Positions 58,932 through 64,000 of a DNA stretch of 64,000 nt are shown piece by piece. The notes beneath the pieces were generated by a model. It was not told where the DNA came from. It did not search any database and was given only the letters and a program-made list of their open reading frames with translations. Source of the stretch: Polyangiaceae bacterium (GTDB lineage Bacteria > Myxococcota_A > Polyangia > Polyangiales > Polyangiaceae); the NCBI GenBank assembly GCA_020846005.1, contig JADLEQ010000019.1, forward strand, positions 1-64,000, written 5' to 3'. Within the stretch, counting starts at the first letter, position 1. Every line of letters starts with the position of its first letter. Both the position numbers and the translations under genes were made by a program.

Positions 58932-59067
58932 GCGCCGACTCTGCCACGGCCCGCAGACTCGCGGCACGCGCGCGCGCCAGTGCGGAGACCGGGGTGCAAC
59001 GTCGGCCTCCGGCCCGCGCCCGGGAGCCGCGGCGGACGCCCCGGGGGGACCGCTGCGCCGCGCTGGT

Positions 59068-59784
59068 CTAGCCGCGCACGCGGATCGCCCACGTGAGGCG
59101 GGCCACGCTCTTCAACACGTTCGGGACGCGCTTGAACAGGTTGATGCTCGGCGGGCGCTTCTCGATGACGCGCACCGGGATCTCGACCACGCGGACGTTC
59201 GCGCGGTACGCGCGGATCACGAACTCGCTCGCGAACACGTCGCGATCCACCACGCACGCCTCGACGAGTGGGACGAGCGTCGCTCGGCGAAACGCCTTCA
59301 GGCCGTGGGTGTCCGTCCCCTGGAAGCCGAGGAGCACCCGGAGCAGCCCGGTGTAGAACAGGCTGGCGGCGTGGCGCAGGAGGGGGCGCTCGTCCTCGGC
59401 GCCGCCGATGAGCTTCGACCCGATCACGAGATCCGCCTCGCCGGCGTCGAGCAGCTCTACGGCCCGCCGGTGGAAGTCGGTGTCGCAGAGGTCGATCTCG
59501 TCGCACAGCACGAGCTCGCCGCGCGCCTCCAGGATCCCACGCCGGAGCGCCTTGCCGTAGTTCGGCTCGCCGGTCGAGAGCGTCCGCACCTCTGGGTACC
59601 GCGCCGCGAGCTGGCCGGCGATCTCGACCGTCCGGTCCCGCGAGCCGTTCTCGGCGAGGATCACCTCCCACTGCCAACCGAGCGGCGCGAGCCGCTCACG
59701 GAGGTCGACGACGGCGGCGTGGAGGATCGCCTCCTCGTTGTAGACGGGGATGACGATGGAGATGCGAGGAACCGGCGCCGACAC
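59068..59784 (-). CDS. family 2 glycosyltransferase (DPM1/polyprenyl-phosphate type)
   Basis: A 238-residue soluble GT2 domain: [57 protein letters not shown] (DxD-like), [33 protein letters not shown] and [20 protein letters not shown]. It has no membrane helices of the GtrB type, so it resembles dolichyl-phosphate mannose synthase or related lipid-linked sugar transferases. The GTG start at 59784 is set by the family N-terminus. It is divergent from the flavoprotein gene across a short minisatellite, and the two may act in the same surface-glycan pathway. Confidence 0.85.
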   Translation of the reverse strand: MSAPVPRISIVIPVYNEEAILHAAVVDLRERLAPLGWQWEVILAENGSRDRTVEIAGQLAARYPEVRTLSTGEPNYGKALRRGILEARGELVLCDEIDLCDTDFHRRAVELLDAGEADLVIGSKLIGGAEDERPLLRHAASLFYTGLLRVLLGFQGTDTHGLKAFRRATLVPLVEACVVDRDVFASEFVIRAYRANVRVVEIPVRVIEKRPPSINLFKRVPNVLKSVARLTWAIRVRG

Positions 59785-59864
59785 GGGGCGCGCAGCTTAC
59801 ACGACGCGGAACCGCCGCGCGACGCCCGGCGGCCGCCGGCGCGCCTCGCCCGCGGAGCCCGCCC

Positions 59865-59943
59865 GACGCACCTCCCCGACGCACCTCCCCGACGCACCCC
59901 TCCCGACCCACCTCCCCGACCCACCTCCTCGACCCACTTCCCC
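59865..59943. repeat. minisatellite, six ~13-bp tandem units
   Basis: Six adjacent units of GACGCACCTCCCC or GACCCACCTCCCC (starts at 59865, 59878, 59891, 59905, 59918, 59931; one unit is 14 nt) lie in the intergenic region between the GT2 gene and the flavoprotein gene. Units 1-2 are identical; later ones drift (GACGC to GACCC). Confidence 0.85.
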
Positions 59944-59982
59944 GCGGTTGCGCGGCCCCGCCAGCCGGGGAAGGCTCGCCCC

Positions 59983-61281
<1,299 letters not shown>

Positions 61282-61341
61282 ACCGGGCTAGCGCGCGCCG
61301 CCGGCCGCGATCGCCGCGGCCGCGCGCCGCTCACCTGCCGC

Positions 61342-63960
61342 TCACAGCCGGGCCTTCAGCTTGGCGAGCAGCGCCAGCGCGTCGAGCGGGCTCGTGCGAT
61401 CGAGATCGACGACGCGGAGCGTCTCCAAGATCTCGCGCGCGCCGGCCGACTCGGCGGGAGGCGCACCGAACAGCGAGAGCTGCGGCGTGGGCGCCGCCGC
61501 GCCGCTGTGGACCCGGTCACCCGCGGTCGAGCCGTCCCCCTCGAACTCGGTGAGGAGCGCGCGCGCGCGCGCGAGCACGCTCTCCGGGAGGCCCGCCAGC
61601 TTGGCCACGGCGATCCCGTAGCTCCGGCTCGCGGCGCCGGCGACGACCCGATGGAGGAACACGACGTCGTCCCCGACCTCTCGCGCGCTCACCGAGTGGT
61701 TCTCCGCGGAGGCGCTGCGCTCCACGGGCTGGGTGAGCTCGTGATAGTGCGTGGCGAACAGGGTCCGGCAGCGCACGACCGCGTCCAGGTGCTCGGCCAC
61801 GGCCCACGCGATCGCGAGGCCGTCGAACGTGCTCGTCCCGCGCCCGACCTCGTCGAGGATCACGAGGCTCCTCCGGGTCGCCGCCCGCAAGATCTCAGCC
61901 GTCTCGCGCATCTCGACCATGAACGTGCTGGCGCCGCGCGCGAGGTCGTCGCTCGCGCCGACGCGCGAGAGCACCCGATCCACGACGCCCACGCACGCGC
62001 TCCGCGCGGGGACGTAGCTGCCCATCTGCGCCAACACGACGAGCAGCGCGGTCTGGCGCAGGAAGGTGCTCTTGCCAGCCATGTTCGGGCCGGTGACCAA
62101 CCAGAAGCGCACCCCCGCCGCGTCCAGCGCCACGTCGTTGGGCACGAAGCGCTGGGTGCCCAGGCGCTCGACCACGGGGTGCCGCCCCTCACGGATCGCG
62201 AGTCGCTCGCTCGCCTCCACCTCGGGGCGCGTCCAGTCGCTCCGGTGCGCCACCTCGGCCAACGCCATCGCAACGTCGACGCGCGCCAGCAGCCCAGAGA
62301 GCGCCCTCACGCGCTCCGCGGCCGCAGCCGCCAGCTCGACCAAGCCGCGTAGGACCTCCAGCTCCCGCTCCCGCTGCCGCTCCTCGGCGTGCAGCAGGCG
62401 ATCGGCCAGCTCGTCGAGCTCGACCGTCGTGTACCGCTCACCGGTCGCGACCGTCTGCTTGCGACGGAACTCGGCCGGCACCTTCGCTGCCTGCGCGCGC
62501 GTCACCTCGACGTACCAGCCGAACACGCGCGTGAAGCGGACCTTGAGCGAGCCGATCCCCGTCCGCTCGCGGAGACGCGTCTCGATCGCGACCATCTGCT
62601 CGGCCCCGCCGCGCGCGAGCGCACCCAGCTCGTCGAGCTCGGCGTCGAAGCCCTCTCGAAATACCGGGCCGTCCGCCACACGCGGAGCCGGGCGCTCGAC
62701 GAGCGCGCGCGTCAGCGCATCCCGCACGTCCGCCACGGGATCGACCTCGGCGCCGCCGAGGCCGAAGAGCGCGCGGTCGGCAGGCTCGGGGAGCGAGCCG
62801 AGCACCTCGAGCGTCGCGCTGCCCGCGGCGAGCCCGTCCCGCAACAGGCCCAGCTCACGCGACGTGATCTCGCGCATCGACGCGCGGGTCGCGAACCGTT
62901 CGAGGTCGCCGACGCCCCGCAGGGCCTCGCGCGCGTCCTCCCGCACGCGCGCGTGTACGACGAAGCACGCCACCTCGTCCTGTCGCCGGCGGATCGCGGC
63001 CACGTCGAGCAGCGGGGACAGCAGTCGCCGGCGGAGCAGGCGCGCGCCCGCCGGGGTCACCGTCGTGTCGATCGTGGCGAGCAGCGTCGTGCGCGGCTCG
63101 CCCGCCAGCGACGCGACCAGCTCCAGATGAGCCTGCGCCGCCGGGTCGAGGCGGAGCACGTCGCTCGACTCCCAGCGTCCCACGCGGCGGACGTCGAGCT
63201 CGAGCCCCGGCGTGCAAGCGCGCGCGAAGCGGAGCGTCCGCGCCGCCGCGCGCACCGCGAGCGGCGGCAGCACAGCGCAGTCCGCGCGCAGAGCGGGGCC
63301 GAGCGCAAGCTCCGCCTCCGCGTCGGAGAGCGCCTCGTCCGCTCGAATCGCGCACGACCGCGCGACCCCGGCGACGAGCCCGCGCAGGCGCGCCAGCGCC
63401 GCAGGGTCGGCTCGCGCCAGGCCCTCGTCCACGGAGACGAGCAGTTCGCGCGGCGCCGCCCGCGCGAGATCGCCCAGCCAGGAGGCCGCGTCGTCGACGG
63501 CCGCGGCGCAGAGCTCGCTCGTGGAGACGTCGAGGAACGCCAGCCCGGCCCCCCGCTCGCTCAGCTCCAGGGCGCCCAGCCAGCCGTTCTGCGACGGCGC
63601 CACGTGCTCTGGGTCGGTGACCGTCCCCGGCGTGAGCACCCGGACGACCTCGCGCGGGACGATGCCGCGCGTCTTCGCCGGATCGGCCATCTGCTCGGCG
63701 ATCGCGACGCGGTGCCCGCGCTCGAGCAGCTTCGCTACGTGCAAGTGCACCGAGACCACCGGGACGCCGCACATGGGGACCTCGTCGGGCTTCCCCTTGT
63801 TGCGACTGGTGAGCGTGAGGTCGAGGAGCCGCGCGACCTCGATGGCGTCCTGCTCGAAGAGCTCGTAGAAATCGCCCAGCCGGAAGAACAGATACGCCTC
63901 GGGGTGGGCGCGCTTCAGCCGCGACCACTGTTCCATGAGCGGCGTGTCCCTCGCGCTCAT
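61342..63960 (-). CDS. mutS: DNA mismatch repair protein MutS
   Basis: An 872-residue MutS1 protein, complete. The mismatch-recognition motif is GDFYELF (Phe-x-Glu) near residue 30. The connector, lever and clamp domains follow. The ATPase has Walker A GPNMAGKSTFLRQ (near 623), LVILDEVGRGTSTFDGLAIAWAVAEHL and the final ATHYHEL and helix-turn-helix region. It recognises base mismatches and small loops and passes the signal to MutL. The ATG at 63960 is the natural family start (MSARDTPLMEQWSRLKRAHP). The upstream gene on the same strand ends 7 nt away, so mutS is likely part of an operon. Confidence 0.97.
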   Translation of the reverse strand: MSARDTPLMEQWSRLKRAHPEAYLFFRLGDFYELFEQDAIEVARLLDLTLTSRNKGKPDEVPMCGVPVVSVHLHVAKLLERGHRVAIAEQMADPAKTRGIVPREVVRVLTPGTVTDPEHVAPSQNGWLGALELSERGAGLAFLDVSTSELCAAAVDDAASWLGDLARAAPRELLVSVDEGLARADPAALARLRGLVAGVARSCAIRADEALSDAEAELALGPALRADCAVLPPLAVRAAARTLRFARACTPGLELDVRRVGRWESSDVLRLDPAAQAHLELVASLAGEPRTTLLATIDTTVTPAGARLLRRRLLSPLLDVAAIRRRQDEVACFVVHARVREDAREALRGVGDLERFATRASMREITSRELGLLRDGLAAGSATLEVLGSLPEPADRALFGLGGAEVDPVADVRDALTRALVERPAPRVADGPVFREGFDAELDELGALARGGAEQMVAIETRLRERTGIGSLKVRFTRVFGWYVEVTRAQAAKVPAEFRRKQTVATGERYTTVELDELADRLLHAEERQRERELEVLRGLVELAAAAAERVRALSGLLARVDVAMALAEVAHRSDWTRPEVEASERLAIREGRHPVVERLGTQRFVPNDVALDAAGVRFWLVTGPNMAGKSTFLRQTALLVVLAQMGSYVPARSACVGVVDRVLSRVGASDDLARGASTFMVEMRETAEILRAATRRSLVILDEVGRGTSTFDGLAIAWAVAEHLDAVVRCRTLFATHYHELTQPVERSASAENHSVSAREVGDDVVFLHRVVAGAASRSYGIAVAKLAGLPESVLARARALLTEFEGDGSTAGDRVHSGAAAPTPQLSLFGAPPAESAGAREILETLRVVDLDRTSPLDALALLAKLKARL

Positions 63961-63967
63961 CGCCTCG

Positions 63968-64000
63968 TCAGAAGTAGAGCCGCGACGCCGTGACGCTCGT
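63968..64000 (-). CDS. 3' end of an upstream gene (partial)
   Basis: On the minus strand, a frame entering from the right edge reads TSVTASRLYF and stops with TGA at 63968-63970. Only 10 codons are visible. A terminal Phe after RLY is common for outer-membrane beta-barrels, but this is too short to assign. Confidence 0.3.
   Translation of the reverse strand, partial: TSVTASRLYF

Noticed and set aside
59865-59943. CRISPR array
   Set aside because: Units are ~13 bp and directly adjacent, without spacers, and no cas genes are present; it is a minisatellite.

Overview
The window is very GC-rich DNA that reads as a chromosomal segment of a myxobacterium (Myxococcota, most likely order Polyangiales). 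The case rests on gene content, not a database match. It includes several lipoproteins with long Gly-rich or Pro-rich linkers, a MopE-like metal-binding repeat protein, and a membrane Ser/Thr kinase. There are also tandem FHA proteins, a giant TPR protein, a GltJ/AgmX-like zinc-ribbon/GYF/TonB-like protein, and many GTG starts in 4-nt overlapping gene pairs. I see no phage, insertion sequence, integrase or CRISPR array. Coding density is high; the only gene-free stretch above 300 nt is 32547-32877.

Layout. 1-7.7 kb: surface proteins (MopE/sulfatase-modifying-like, VWA lipoprotein, beta-helix lipoprotein), an OPT transporter, an orphan RecA/DnaB-like ATPase, a YhhN-type membrane protein and tRNA-Leu(CAG). 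7.7-13.3 kb: a ~1830-residue TPR protein. 13.3-19.4 kb: histidine utilisation (hutG on +, hutU-hutI on -). Downstream of hutI lies a two-gene unit resembling a split long-chain alcohol oxidase. 19.4-26.8 kb: dciA, two FHA proteins, serC, purD-tsaC and a PilZ-like protein. 26.8-31 kb: surface lipoproteins and an S41-type peptidase homologue. 31.1-34.3 kb: selD, erpA, an rpoH-type sigma factor and RNase P RNA. 34.3-42 kb: the GltJ-like protein, a MshEN-REC-TPR regulator, a large lipoprotein hydrolase, and queA-tgt. 42-50.4 kb: an esterase, a fatty-acid desaturase, two MlaE permeases, a DUF3352-like lipoprotein, ssb, ihfA-merR and a GT2 synthase. 50.5-64 kb: a PEGA/beta-barrel protein, Ser/Thr kinase, polA, hrpB, a GT2/flavoprotein pair and mutS.

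The clearest unusual feature is selD. Its true start is at 31100, and an in-frame TGA at codon 18 replaces the catalytic Cys/Sec. A perfect 8-bp stem-loop with a GGC loop follows 17 nt after the TGA, fitting a bacterial SECIS. SelD is therefore very probably itself a selenoprotein, and start-to-stop gene calling would remove its active site. Other points of interest are the split alcohol oxidase in the hut cluster, a HutG with Asn at a metal-ligand position, and a recurrent -10 element ending exactly 6 nt before a start codon (suggesting leaderless mRNAs). A 20-bp perfect palindrome also abuts the OPT ribosome binding site, a hairpin is duplicated around the rpoH stop, two MlaE permeases stand without MCE or ATPase partners, and the PolA proofreading domain is degenerate.

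All functional names come from motifs read by eye; promoters are pattern matches to a sigma70-type consensus and are given low to moderate confidence.
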